Source of the DNA: JANWYT01 sp034432435
GTDB taxonomy: Bacteria > Chloroflexota > Anaerolineae > Aggregatilineales > Phototrophicaceae
Direction of reading: 5' to 3'
Length of the DNA: 64,000 nt
Assembly: GCA_034432435.1 (NCBI GenBank)
Contig: DAOUBS010000247.1
Span: 1 to 64,000 of the forward strand
In this document: positions 1 through 7,970 of the stretch, one piece after another
Layout: each line of letters starts with the position of its first letter
How positions within the stretch are numbered: position 1 is the stretch's first letter
Notes under the pieces: generated by a model
Databases searched by the model: none
What the model was told of the DNA's origin: nothing
What the model saw: only the letters and a program-made list of their open reading frames with translations
Translations under genes and position numbers: made by a program

Positions 1-382
1 CTTTGCGCTCGCCGTGGATCGCGCCCGACACGACCGCCGCCCCGACGCCGTGTGCTGCCAGCGCCCGCACGATCTGCGCGCCGACAAGGCCGGTCGCCTC
101 CACGAACAGATCGCGCGTGGTGGGGTCGGTGTAGCGGCTCTCGTGGCCGCTGGGCGAGGTCAGCGTGCGGACGGGCACGCCCCGCTCGGCGCACAGGCGG
201 TTCATCGTGTCGCTCACGCCGTGAACGATCACAACAGGGCGCTGACGCGCCACCTGCGCGAGGTCGGCGAGGCAGCGCTCAAGGTCCAGCCCGGCCCCGC
301 CGCCGATCTTGACCACCAGCACATCCAGCACATCCGTCGAGGCACAGCGCGCCGTGTCCATCGCATCAAGCATTACGTTCAT
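1..382 (-). CDS. lysZ: [LysW]-aminoadipate kinase, 5' part only (runs off the window)
   Basis: Amino-acid kinase family member that phosphorylates the LysW-bound alpha-aminoadipate side chain (N-acetylglutamate kinase homologue). Only the first 127 codons are present; the gene continues past base 1. Visible motifs are the nucleotide-binding stretch LVVKIGGGAG near residue 25, VVIVHG near residue 55, and SRYTDPTTRDLF around residue 90, the region typical of this kinase branch. The ATG at 382-380 shares an ATGA overlap with the lysY stop, which argues for translational coupling and fixes the start. It is the last gene seen of a lysW-X-Y-Z operon. An ArgB-like role cannot be excluded, because LysZ is bifunctional in some archaea, but the LysW neighbour favours lysine. 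Confidence 0.88.
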   Translation of the reverse strand, partial: MNVMLDAMDTARCASTDVLDVLVVKIGGGAGLDLERCLADLAQVARQRPVVIVHGVSDTMNRLCAERGVPVRTLTSPSGHESRYTDPTTRDLFVEATGLVGAQIVRALAAHGVGAAVVSGAIHGERK

Positions 383-1407
383 GGGTACACTCCACAGAAG
401 GTTAAATTGGTCGTCTCGTCAAAGCCCAACATCAAGTTCATGCACTGGACGGCGCTGCCGGCCGCCCCTTTGCCCAAGTTGTCCAGCGCGGCCACGATGA
501 CCGCGTGCGTGCCGTTCGCGTCCAGCTCAAAGCCTACGTCGCAGTAGTTCGTCCCGGCGACGACGCGCGGCTCTGGCAGGCGGTGCAGGCCGGTCTTGCT
601 GGCGACGATGCGCACGAACGGCTCGCCTTTGTAGGCCTGTCGATACATGCGCCACAGGTCTTTTTCTTGCAGCGGCGCGTGGAAGTAGACGTGCCCCGTC
701 AGGTGGACGCCGCGCACCATCTCAATGGCGGTGACGGCGAAATCAACGCGCGCCGCTGCGCCCAAGATCAGCGCGACCTCGGCGCTGTGGCGGTGCTGGG
801 TGGGCTTGTAGACGCGCACCGCGCCGCTGCGGATCGGGTGGTGGCTGCCGTCGTTGGCTTGGTTGCCGCCCTCGCTGCTGCCCACTTTGACCTCGATGGC
901 CGCGTGAGCGAGCACGCCCGTGCGCACCAGGGGCAGCAGCGCCAAGTTGACCGCCGTCGCGTTGCAGCCGACCCCGCTGGCGTAGTGCGCCCCGCGCAGC
1001 GCCTCGCGGCTGACCTCAGGCAGGCCGTAGACGAACCGCCCCAGCCACTGCGGCGCGGGGTGTGGCTCGCCGTACCAGCGTTCATAGGCCGCTGCGTCCG
1101 GCAGGCGAAAGTCCGCTGATAGGTCGATCAAGCGGGGGGCGAGCGCCGCCCAGCGCTCGATCTGGCGGGCAGCTGTGCCATGCGGCAGGCACAAGAACAG
1201 CAGATCGCACGGCTGGAGCGCGTCGGGGTGGATGAACTGAAGCGCGGTCGCGCTGCGCAGGTGCGGGTGCACGCTGTAGACGTAGTGCCCGACGTGCTCG
1301 CGGCTGGTGACTTGGGTCACGGTCACGTGCGGGTGGTCGTGCAGCAGCCGCAGCAGTTCCCCGCCGGTGTAGCCGCTGCCGCCGACGATGCCAACGGTGA
1401 TCGTCAT
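379..1407 (-). CDS. lysY: [LysW]-aminoadipyl-phosphate reductase
   Basis: NADPH-dependent reductase that converts LysW-aminoadipyl-6-phosphate to the semialdehyde; homologous to ArgC. 342 residues, the usual size. The N-terminus carries the dinucleotide-binding GIVGGSGYTGGELLRLL. The catalytic cysteine lies in ASGVGCNATAVNL at about residue 148, and the SSEGGNQAN segment is the variation seen in LysY/ArgC proteins of LysW-type clusters. The start overlaps the lysX stop by four bases (ATGA at 1407-1404) and its stop overlaps lysZ in the same way, so the three genes form one tightly coupled operon. It may also serve arginine synthesis if no separate argC exists. Confidence 0.9.
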   Translation of the reverse strand: MTITVGIVGGSGYTGGELLRLLHDHPHVTVTQVTSREHVGHYVYSVHPHLRSATALQFIHPDALQPCDLLFLCLPHGTAARQIERWAALAPRLIDLSADFRLPDAAAYERWYGEPHPAPQWLGRFVYGLPEVSREALRGAHYASGVGCNATAVNLALLPLVRTGVLAHAAIEVKVGSSEGGNQANDGSHHPIRSGAVRVYKPTQHRHSAEVALILGAAARVDFAVTAIEMVRGVHLTGHVYFHAPLQEKDLWRMYRQAYKGEPFVRIVASKTGLHRLPEPRVVAGTNYCDVGFELDANGTHAVIVAALDNLGKGAAGSAVQCMNLMLGFDETTNLTFCGVYP

Positions 1408-2285
1408 GCAGTCACCCTCGCTTGTGCCAGCACATAAGCTGCCACTTCGGCCGCGATGTTCACGCCGGTCGGGGCGCTGCTATTGCGGAACTCCATCGTG
1501 TGGTTGATCTCGTTGACCAGCAGGCCGCGTTCAGGGTCTTCAAACACGTCCAGCGCCAGCACGCCGCCGCCCACGGCCTGCGCCGCCCGCTGGCACAGCG
1601 CGTCCAGCTCTGGCGTGACGGGGCAGTTGCTAGCCGCGCCGCCGCGCGCCGTGTTGGTAATCCAGTGCGCCGACGTGCGATAGATGGCGCAGATCGTACG
1701 CTCCCCGACGACGAACGCGCGGATGTCGCGCTGCGGCTTGTGGATGTATGCCTGCGCGTAGTAGATGTGCTGCTCATAGCCGCCTAGCGTCTGGCGGTGC
1801 TCGAGGATGGCCTCGGCGCTGTCGCGGTCAGAGACGCGGGCCAGCAGCCGCCCCCAACTGCCGGTGATCGGTTTGAGCACGGCCGGGTACGTCAGCGCTG
1901 CCAGCGCGTCCAGCGCCGCCTCGGGCGTGAAGGCGACGCGCGCCTCGGGCTGCGGCACGCCGGCCTGCGCCAGCGCCAGCGTGGTGAGCAGCTTGTTCTC
2001 GCACAGGCGCGCCGTGTGGAAGGTGTTCACCGTGCGGAGGCCCCACGCGTTCAGGATGGCCAGCGCATACGTGCCGCGGCTGGTGCTGACGCAGCGCTCC
2101 AGCACCACGTCGTAAGCACTCCACGGGATGCCCGACGGCGCGAGCTGGTCGGCGCTGCCGGTCAGGTCGAAGTTGAAATCACGGTCGAGGATGACATCCG
2201 TCTGCAGGCCGAGGGCTTGCAGCTCCGCGATGAGCAGCTTCTCCTCCGGACGGATGTGGGTGACGAGGACGGCAACGCGCGGCAT
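1404..2285 (-). CDS. lysX: LysX, ATP-grasp ligase joining aminoadipate to LysW
   Basis: RimK-type ATP-grasp enzyme, 293 residues, that attaches the amino group of alpha-aminoadipate to the C-terminal glutamate of LysW, protecting it for the following steps. Seen in the sequence: the N-terminal VLVTHIRPEEKLLIAEL typical of LysX, the ATP-binding lysine and glycine loop in YPAVLKPITGSWGRLLA, and the metal-binding end ALDVFEDPERGLLVNEINHTMEF. GVNIAAEVAAYVL closes the fold. It starts five bases after the lysW stop and overlaps lysY by four bases. ArgX, the glutamate-specific paralogue, is the alternative; substrate choice cannot be read by eye with certainty. Confidence 0.92.
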   Translation of the reverse strand: MPRVAVLVTHIRPEEKLLIAELQALGLQTDVILDRDFNFDLTGSADQLAPSGIPWSAYDVVLERCVSTSRGTYALAILNAWGLRTVNTFHTARLCENKLLTTLALAQAGVPQPEARVAFTPEAALDALAALTYPAVLKPITGSWGRLLARVSDRDSAEAILEHRQTLGGYEQHIYYAQAYIHKPQRDIRAFVVGERTICAIYRTSAHWITNTARGGAASNCPVTPELDALCQRAAQAVGGGVLALDVFEDPERGLLVNEINHTMEFRNSSAPTGVNIAAEVAAYVLAQARVTA

Positions 2286-2290
2286 ACGGC

Positions 2291-2461
2291 TTACTCTCCC
2301 CAGTCTTCTTCAGTCTCAGGCGCTTCGACGAGCTGCACCGGGGCAAGCGAGAGGACTTCTAGCTCGCTGCCGCAGTCTTGGCACGTGATGAGCTCGTTCT
2401 CCATCACGTCGGCGGGCAGGCGCACGTCGGCGTCACAAACGGGACAGGTGGCGGTAATCAT
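2291..2461 (-). CDS. lysW: LysW amino-group carrier protein
   Basis: 56-residue acidic carrier to which aminoadipate is linked during lysine synthesis. It has the CPVCDADV and CQDCGSEL zinc-ribbon cysteine pairs and ends in EDWGE, the invariant tail whose last glutamate is the attachment site. The ATG at 2461 was chosen because GGAGAG lies seven to twelve bases upstream and because LysW proteins begin just before the first CPxC. A longer in-frame reading to 2551 would translate through the upstream terminator hairpin and is unlikely. It is the first structural gene after the two-attenuator leader described at 2503-2835. Confidence 0.95.
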   Translation of the reverse strand: MITATCPVCDADVRLPADVMENELITCQDCGSELEVLSLAPVQLVEAPETEEDWGE

Positions 2462-2502
2462 GGTTGTCTCTCCTTCAACAGCATCAACGTTGACCAATTC
2501 AT

Positions 2503-2536
2503 AAAAAACCGCCGCTCGGTATCTTCCGGCGGCGGT
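2503..2536 (-). terminator. Second leader terminator (attenuator B) in front of lysW
   Basis: On the minus strand an 8-bp stem ACCGCCGC/GCGGCGGT, extended by CGG/CCG with one bulged base, is followed by six T. It lies 41 bases before the lysW ATG and after leader ORF B. Minus-strand GCCGGAAGATACC (2530-2518), covering part of the ascending arm and loop, can pair with GGTATCGTCTGGC (2581-2569), the last codons of leader B: 11 Watson-Crick pairs, one G-U and one mismatch. That alternative fold would disrupt the terminator. Confidence 0.8.
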
Positions 2537-2565
2537 CAGCTTCCTCAACACTTAGGCAGCACAGA

Positions 2566-2637
2566 CTAGCCAGACGATACCCCTCGTGCGGCGCGGCGCT
2601 TCTTGCTCTGCTTCTTGCTAATGTGACCGACGATCAT
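2566..2637 (-). CDS. Leader peptide B, Lys/Arg-rich (23 aa)
   Basis: Tiny ORF that begins MIVGHISKKQSKKRRAAR and ends GVSSG. It holds four Lys codons in KKQSKK and, directly after, Arg-Arg-Ala-Ala-Arg. A weak AGGGA ribosome site lies about 10 bases before the ATG. Its last codons (GGG GTA TCG TCT GGC) form one strand of the proposed antiterminator against terminator B. In the classical attenuation logic, a ribosome stalled for charged tRNA-Lys or tRNA-Arg would leave this strand free and allow read-through into lysW, while a ribosome reaching the stop would cover it and let the terminator form. No known protein family is recognised; the function as a leader is inferred from position and structure. 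Confidence 0.72.
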   Translation of the reverse strand: MIVGHISKKQSKKRRAARGVSSG

Positions 2638-2658
2638 CTGACTCAATCCCTGTTCAAC

Positions 2659-2685
2659 AAAAAACCGCCCGACGTTCGGGCGGTT
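2659..2685 (-). terminator. First leader terminator (attenuator A)
   Basis: Minus-strand perfect hairpin CCGCCCGA-ACG-TCGGGCGG followed by six T: a textbook intrinsic terminator between the two leader ORFs. Its ascending arm, CAACCGCCCGAAC (2686-2674), can instead pair with GTTCGGGTCGTTG (2729-2717), which starts at the last base of the leader A stop codon: 11 Watson-Crick pairs, one G-U and one mismatch in 13 positions. Confidence 0.88.
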
Positions 2686-2728
2686 GTGGTTGGCCTGTGT
2701 GTGCGTCTGCAAGCGGCAACGACCCGAA

Positions 2729-2779
2729 CTAATGCGTTGGGTTGTTTTTCTTGGCCTTCTTGCTGACGACACTAATCAT
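2729..2779 (-). CDS. Leader peptide A, Lys-rich (16 aa)
   Basis: Sixteen-codon ORF MISVVSKKAKKNNPTH with four Lys codons in KKAKK, preceded by GGAGATG spaced seven bases from the ATG and starting about 25 bases downstream of a good promoter. Codons Asn-Asn-Pro (AACAACCC) right after the Lys run can pair, seven of eight positions, with GGGTCGTT just past the stop, giving the protector 1:2 hairpin of a trp-type attenuator. GTTCGGGTCGTTG past the stop can also pair with the terminator arm (2:3). The start resembles leader B (MI, then SKK and KK), suggesting the two arose by duplication. Lys-codon stalling is the inferred signal. Confidence 0.8.
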   Translation of the reverse strand: MISVVSKKAKKNNPTH

Positions 2780-2806
2780 GGTTGCATCTCCACAAAGACA
2801 ATTATG

Positions 2807-2835
2807 AGTATAGCGAGGCCACATTCACCGCGCAA
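2807..2835 (-). promoter_or_regulatory. Promoter of the lysW operon leader
   Basis: Minus-strand TTGCGC (2835-2830), a 17-base spacer and TATACT (2812-2807). This is close to the sigma70 consensus and would start transcription near 2800, about 20 bases before leader ORF A and 340 bases before lysW. Confidence 0.75.
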
Positions 2836-2940
2836 GAGGACAGGCACTAGGCAGGGTGCATCAATTTTAGGATGTTCGTTTGTGCAGAGTGTTGCCCCCA
2901 CAGGAATTGAGGGGAATGAGCAAGCCGAGCGTGCCCGCTT

Positions 2941-3642
2941 CTATGGACTGCCCAACGTCTGAAGATACTCCGCTACGGGCTGGCCGAGCAGGCGGCAGGC
3001 AGTTTCGTCCAGCGCCGGCAGATTGGTGCTGCTCAGGATGCGCGTCTCGTCACGGCTGAGGCGCACCTCCAGCACGGCGGCGTCCACGTGGGGGGCAACC
3101 GTGTGATAGAGATCCTGATAGCGCTGCCGGTCGTCGGGCGGGGGCAGCGCAGCATCACACGGCAGCAGATGCTCCAGCAGGCTGACGCAGCCTTTGAACG
3201 CTGCCGCGGCCGCCTCGGCAGTGGCCACCACGACCACACAATCAAACTCGCTGAGGTACTCCGGCAGCGACAAGCTGCTAGCAGAGACAGGGGACTTGAG
3301 CGGGACAGGGTACTCGCGGCGGGTAAGCGCATCGACGGGGGCAGCGCGCATCTCCGCGTCGAGCGCGTCCGTTAGGCCGATGCGCTGGAAGATCGCCTCG
3401 GCGCTGCTGGCCGGGCAAATGCGATCGACGATCAGGGTGCGCCCCAGCGGGCTGGCACGGCGCAGCCCGCGCAGCACCGCCGCCAGCGTCCCCCAGTTGA
3501 GGGCGGGGGCGGCGTTCGGCGCATAGCCCAAGTTGGCCAGCACCAGCGTCCGCGCGGCTTTCATCGCGGCGGTCGGCGGCATAAACACGAAATGTTCCAG
3601 CGGGGCGCTGGTGACGCTTGCGAGCTGTGCGAGTTTGCCCAT
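2941..3642 (-). CDS. Hypothetical protein, DUF362-like
   Basis: 233 residues. The order of an early MKAARTLVLANLGYAP segment, an LIVDR...AEAIFQRIGLTDAL stretch and a later YLSEFDCVVVVATAEAA strand recalls DUF362 proteins, but I see none of the cysteine clusters of the ferredoxin-linked members. No signal peptide or membrane span. It is transcribed away from sucA and separated from the lysW promoter by about 100 bases, so it probably has its own promoter and is not part of the lysine operon. No clear ribosome site precedes the ATG at 3642. Function unknown; the family guess is tentative. Confidence 0.5.
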   Translation of the reverse strand: MGKLAQLASVTSAPLEHFVFMPPTAAMKAARTLVLANLGYAPNAAPALNWGTLAAVLRGLRRASPLGRTLIVDRICPASSAEAIFQRIGLTDALDAEMRAAPVDALTRREYPVPLKSPVSASSLSLPEYLSEFDCVVVVATAEAAAAAFKGCVSLLEHLLPCDAALPPPDDRQRYQDLYHTVAPHVDAAVLEVRLSRDETRILSSTNLPALDETACRLLGQPVAEYLQTLGSP

Positions 3643-3789
3643 GTCAATTTCTGAAAAATGCCTTAGAAAGACGCTCGTTTCTAGCTAGGATTGGCTTCAA
3701 AGCGCTGAGACGACATACCCAACGCTGCCACAGGATGCTATCATCATTGCGTCTGAAGCATACAATAATATCATTGGATTGTCACGATC

Positions 3790-6612
3790 ATGACTTTTTC
3801 AAGAGAGTTCGTCGGCCCCAACGCGGCTTACATCTTGGAGCTGTACGACCGCTGTTTGACCCATCCAGAGGCGCTCGACCCTAAAACGCGCGCCTTCTTC
3901 AGCGTTTGGTCGCCCCATGAGGTGGCCAACGGCCACCCTGCCCCCGCCAGCGCCCCGACGGTTGACCTTCAGAAAGTTGTAGGCGCGATGAACTACGCGC
4001 AGGCCATCCGCCAGTTCGGCCACATGGCTGCCCAGCTCGACCCACTGGGGACGAAACCGCTGGGCGACCCCGAGCTTGACCTGGCTTTCCACGGCATCAC
4101 CGAGGACGACCTGCGGGCGCTGCCGCCCGGCCTCATCGACAGCCCTCTGAGCGCCGACAGCGCCAACCTCTACGAGGTCTGCGAGAAGCTGCGCGCCGTC
4201 TACAGCGGCAGCATCGGCTTCGACAACGATCACATGCGCGACCCGTTCCAGCGCGCGTGGCTGCGCGAGGCCGCCGAGAGCCGCCGCTATCGCTTCGTGG
4301 GCGATCAAGAAGAGGCTCTCGCCCTGCTAGAGCGGCTGGCGCAGATCGAAGCGTTTGAGAACTTCCTCCAGCGCACCTTCCCGACCAAGTACCGTTTCTC
4401 GATCGAAGGCCTCGACATGCTCGTGCCGATGCTCGACGAGATCGTGCGCCTCTCGACCGAGACCAAGATTGAGACGATCGCGGTAGCGATGGCCCACCGC
4501 GGGCGCTTGAACGTGCTCGCCCACGTCATGCAGAAGCCCTATGACCTCATCCTTGCCGACTTCAAGGACTTCGTCGAAGTACAGGAACGACAGTCCGCGT
4601 TGGGCTGGACAATCGACGACGTGAAGTATCACAAAGCGTGGAAGCGCGAGGTCATCAGCCGCGACGGCCACAAGCTGACGCTCACCATGCCGCCCAACCC
4701 CAGCCACCTAGAGGCGGTGAACCCCGTCGCCGTCGGGATGGCGCGCGCCGCCGGCACCGACACCTCTAAGCGCGGGATGCCCACCTTCGACCACCGCAAG
4801 ACGATGCAGATCCTCATCCACGGTGACGCCTCTTTCCCCGGTCAGGGCATCGTGGCCGAGACGTTCAACCTCTCGCGCCTGCCCGGCTACTGGACGGGCG
4901 GCTCGATCCACTTCATCGCTAACAATCAAGTGGGCTTCACCACGCTGCCCAAAGATGGGCGCAGCACCCTCTACGCCAGCGACCTCGCAAAGGGCTTCAA
5001 AGTGCCGATCCTGCACGTCAACGCGGACGACCCCGCCGCCTGTATTGAAGCGGCGCGCATCGCGTTCGCCTATCAAGCTGAGTTCGAGCAAGACTTCATG
5101 ATCGACCTGATCGGCTATCGCAAGTACGGCCACAACGAGCTGGACGAGCCGGGCTTCACCCAGCCGCTGATGTACCAAGTCATCCGCCAGCATGACAACG
5201 TCCGCCGCCTGTGGCAGAAGGCCTTGCAAGCCCGCGGCCACCACGCCGACGGTGACGCGCTGGTAGCCAAGTACGACGCGCTCCTGCAGCAGACCTACGA
5301 CCAGCTGCAGCCGGAGGCGCTCACCCTCGAGGCGCGCTATACGCCCGAGCCGGGCATGGCGCGCCGCATCGCAACCGGCGTGCCGATGGAGCGGCTGATC
5401 GCCATCAACGACGGCCTCGCCGGCACGCTCGAGGGCTTCAACTTCTACTCGCCGCGCTTCGAAAAAACCATCCGCGGGCGGCGCACTGCGCTCAACGACC
5501 CGCACGCTAAGACGATTGAATGGGCCATCGCCGAAGAGCTGGCCTTCGCCACGATCCTCGCGGACGGCATCCCGATTCGCTTGACGGGGCAGGACAGCGA
5601 GCGCGGCACGTTCAGCCACCGCCACAGCGTCCTCTACGACGCCAAGACCGGCCAGCCCCTCGCGCCCTTGATGGAGTTCCCCCAAGCGCAGGCCGCGTTT
5701 GAGGTGCGCAACAGCCCGCTGTCGGAGGCGGCGGCGTTGGGCTTCGAGTACGGCTACAACGTGCAAGCGCCAGAACGCCTCGTCCTGTGGGAGGCGCAGT
5801 ACGGCGACTTCATCAACGGCGCGCAGACCATCGTCGATGAGTTCGTCCTCTCCGCGCGCGAGAAGTGGGGGCAGACGCCGTCGCTGGTGCTGCTGCTGCC
5901 GCACGGCCACGAGGGGGCCGGGCCAGATCACTCCAGTGGGCGCTTAGAGCGCTTCTTGCAGCTTGCGGCCAAGTTCAACGTGCGCATCGCCAACTGCACC
6001 ACCGCCGCCCAGTACTTCCATCTGCTGCGGCGGCAGGCGCTGCTGCTCAAGACGGATCCGCTGCCGCTGGTGGTGATGACCCCCAAGAGCCTGCTGCGCA
6101 ACCCCGACGTGGCCAGCACCCCGCTTGAACTGACGGAAGAGAACCGCTTCCAGCCGGTTATTGACGATCCCATCGCCGACCCCGAACAAGTCACGCGGTT
6201 GATCTTCGTCAGCGGCAAGTTTTACTACGATTTGATCTATGGCAACGACGCCCGCAAGCTGGAAGAGCTGGGGCCGCGCGCCGCCACCCTGCGCCCGACC
6301 GCGCGCGACGAGCACCCGCACATCGCCATCGTGCGTGTCGAGCAGCTTTACCCCTTCCCGGCCGACGACCTGAGCCAAATCCTGCGCAAGTACCTCAAGG
6401 TGAAGCAGGTGGTGTGGGCGCAGGAAGAGCCGAAGAACATGGGCGCCTGGGAGTTCATGAACTACCGCCTGAAGAAGCTGGTTGGCATTCATATCCCGGT
6501 GAACTACGTGGGGCGGCGGCGCAGCTCTAGCCCAGCGGAAGGCTCTAAGTCGGCGTGGGCCATCAACCAAGCGACCGTGATCGACGCCGCCTATTACCAC
6601 ATCTTTAACTAA
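3790..6612 (+). CDS. sucA: 2-oxoglutarate dehydrogenase E1 component
   Basis: Thiamine-diphosphate-dependent decarboxylase of the TCA-cycle 2-oxoglutarate dehydrogenase complex, 940 residues as usual for the family. Visible are the N-terminal FVGPNAAYILELYDRCL E2-binding region, EAFENFLQRTFPTKYRFSIEG, the AMAHRGRLNVLAHVMQKP block, the thiamine diphosphate site GDASFPGQGIVAETFNLS, YRKYGHNELDEP, and the transketolase-like second half with GQDSERGTFSHRHSV and LPHGHEGAGPDHSSGRLERFL. It is followed 45 bases later by sucB. The ATG at 3790 lacks a clear Shine-Dalgarno; possible -10 boxes (TACAAT at 3761, TATCAT at 3769) lie close upstream. No lipoamide dehydrogenase gene is in the window. Confidence 0.96.
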   Translation: MTFSREFVGPNAAYILELYDRCLTHPEALDPKTRAFFSVWSPHEVANGHPAPASAPTVDLQKVVGAMNYAQAIRQFGHMAAQLDPLGTKPLGDPELDLAFHGITEDDLRALPPGLIDSPLSADSANLYEVCEKLRAVYSGSIGFDNDHMRDPFQRAWLREAAESRRYRFVGDQEEALALLERLAQIEAFENFLQRTFPTKYRFSIEGLDMLVPMLDEIVRLSTETKIETIAVAMAHRGRLNVLAHVMQKPYDLILADFKDFVEVQERQSALGWTIDDVKYHKAWKREVISRDGHKLTLTMPPNPSHLEAVNPVAVGMARAAGTDTSKRGMPTFDHRKTMQILIHGDASFPGQGIVAETFNLSRLPGYWTGGSIHFIANNQVGFTTLPKDGRSTLYASDLAKGFKVPILHVNADDPAACIEAARIAFAYQAEFEQDFMIDLIGYRKYGHNELDEPGFTQPLMYQVIRQHDNVRRLWQKALQARGHHADGDALVAKYDALLQQTYDQLQPEALTLEARYTPEPGMARRIATGVPMERLIAINDGLAGTLEGFNFYSPRFEKTIRGRRTALNDPHAKTIEWAIAEELAFATILADGIPIRLTGQDSERGTFSHRHSVLYDAKTGQPLAPLMEFPQAQAAFEVRNSPLSEAAALGFEYGYNVQAPERLVLWEAQYGDFINGAQTIVDEFVLSAREKWGQTPSLVLLLPHGHEGAGPDHSSGRLERFLQLAAKFNVRIANCTTAAQYFHLLRRQALLLKTDPLPLVVMTPKSLLRNPDVASTPLELTEENRFQPVIDDPIADPEQVTRLIFVSGKFYYDLIYGNDARKLEELGPRAATLRPTARDEHPHIAIVRVEQLYPFPADDLSQILRKYLKVKQVVWAQEEPKNMGAWEFMNYRLKKLVGIHIPVNYVGRRRSSSPAEGSKSAWAINQATVIDAAYYHIFN

Positions 6613-6657
6613 CGCCCCGCTCGCGCTGGGCACGGCTATCGGAGGTCTGAGATACTT

Positions 6658-7890
6658 ATGACGTTTAACATCGTTGTACCCCCCCTGAGCGAGTCAGTAG
6701 TGGAGGCCACCGTCAGCGAGTGGCAGAAGAAAGTGGGCGACGTCATCAAGAGCGGCGAGGTCGTCGTCATCTTAGAGACGGACAAGGTGTCAGTCGAGGT
6801 GACCGCCGAGGGGGATGGCGTCCTCGCTGAGATCACACACCCCGAAGGCGCGGACGTCAAGGCGGGCGACGTGCTGGGCGTGGTCGAGGGTGAGGCCAGC
6901 GCCGCCGCACCAGCCCGCGCCACCAGCGAAATCCCGACTACTGTTGAGACGCCTCGCGCCGCGCCGATGACTGCGGCCTCCTCTGAAACGAAAGCGAGTC
7001 CTGTCGCGCGCCGCGTGGCCGCGGCCAACAGCGTTGACCTTGCGCAGGTTCCCGCGCGCGACGGCCAACGCGTGATGAAGGCCGACGTCGTCGAACATCT
7101 CACTAAGCAAGCCGCCCCTGCGCCGACGCCTGCCCCGGCGGCCACGACCACGCCGGCCGTCCCTGCCCTGCCGCGCTTGATCGACAACAGCCCGCGCGAA
7201 GAGCGCATCAAGATGACGCGCCGCCGCCGCACCATCGCCAGCCGCCTCGTGCAGGCCAAGACCGAGGCCGCCATGCTCACCACCTTCAACGAGGTGGACA
7301 TGAGCGCGGTGATGGACGTGCGCGCCCGCCGCAAGGAATCCTTCCAGAAGAAGTACGGCGTGGGGCTGGGCTTCAGCTCGTTCTTCGTCAAGGCGACTAT
7401 CGGCGCGCTGAAGGCCTTCCCGCTGCTCAACGCCGAGATCGACGGCGACACGATCATCCAGAAGAATTACTACGACATCGGCATGGCCATCGGCGCGGAA
7501 GAAGGCCTCGTCGTGCCGGTGCTGCGCGACGCCGACAAGATGTCCTTCGCCGAGATCGAGAAGAAGATCAAAGAGTACGCCGACCAAGCGCGCAACGGCA
7601 CGCTGGCGCTGGAGTCGCTGCTAGGCGGCACGTTTTCGATCACCAACGGTGGCGTGTTCGGCTCGCTGCTCAGCACGCCCATCTTGAACTATCCACAGGT
7701 GGGCATCCTCGGCCTGCACGGGATCAAAGATCGCCCTGTGGCGGTCAATGGGCAGGTAGTCATCCGCCCGATGATGTACCTTGCGCTGACCTATGACCAT
7801 CGCATCGTGGACGGGCGCGAGGCGGTGCAGTTCCTCGTCAAGGTCAAGGAACTGATCGAAGACCCCGAGACGCTGCTGCTGGAAGGGTAA
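6658..7890 (+). CDS. sucB: Dihydrolipoamide succinyltransferase E2 of 2-oxoglutarate dehydrogenase
   Basis: 410 residues. The N-terminal lipoyl domain has the lipoylated lysine at residue 43 in ILETDKVSVEV. An Ala/Pro linker follows, then a short E1/E3-binding domain (SPVARRVAAANSVDLAQV), a second Ala/Pro linker and the catalytic acyltransferase domain. The active-site histidine sits in LALTYDHRIVDGREAV near the C-terminus. It transfers the succinyl group from E1-bound intermediate to CoA. GGAGG lies about 14 bases before the ATG. The position directly behind sucA assigns it to this complex rather than to pyruvate dehydrogenase. Confidence 0.95.
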   Translation: MTFNIVVPPLSESVVEATVSEWQKKVGDVIKSGEVVVILETDKVSVEVTAEGDGVLAEITHPEGADVKAGDVLGVVEGEASAAAPARATSEIPTTVETPRAAPMTAASSETKASPVARRVAAANSVDLAQVPARDGQRVMKADVVEHLTKQAAPAPTPAPAATTTPAVPALPRLIDNSPREERIKMTRRRRTIASRLVQAKTEAAMLTTFNEVDMSAVMDVRARRKESFQKKYGVGLGFSSFFVKATIGALKAFPLLNAEIDGDTIIQKNYYDIGMAIGAEEGLVVPVLRDADKMSFAEIEKKIKEYADQARNGTLALESLLGGTFSITNGGVFGSLLSTPILNYPQVGILGLHGIKDRPVAVNGQVVIRPMMYLALTYDHRIVDGREAVQFLVKVKELIEDPETLLLEG

Positions 7891-7970
7891 CACCGCCCAC
7901 GTTGGGTCAGGGGTGGGCATTGGCTCACCCCGCACACCCGCAATCGCTCGCAAGTCAAGAAAGCTGCGCT

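Noticed and set aside
4708..5931. Long antisense reading frame opposite sucA
   Set aside because: The sense gene is a clear 2-oxoglutarate dehydrogenase; the antisense frame is Arg/Val/Asp-rich with no family motif, a by-product of high GC.
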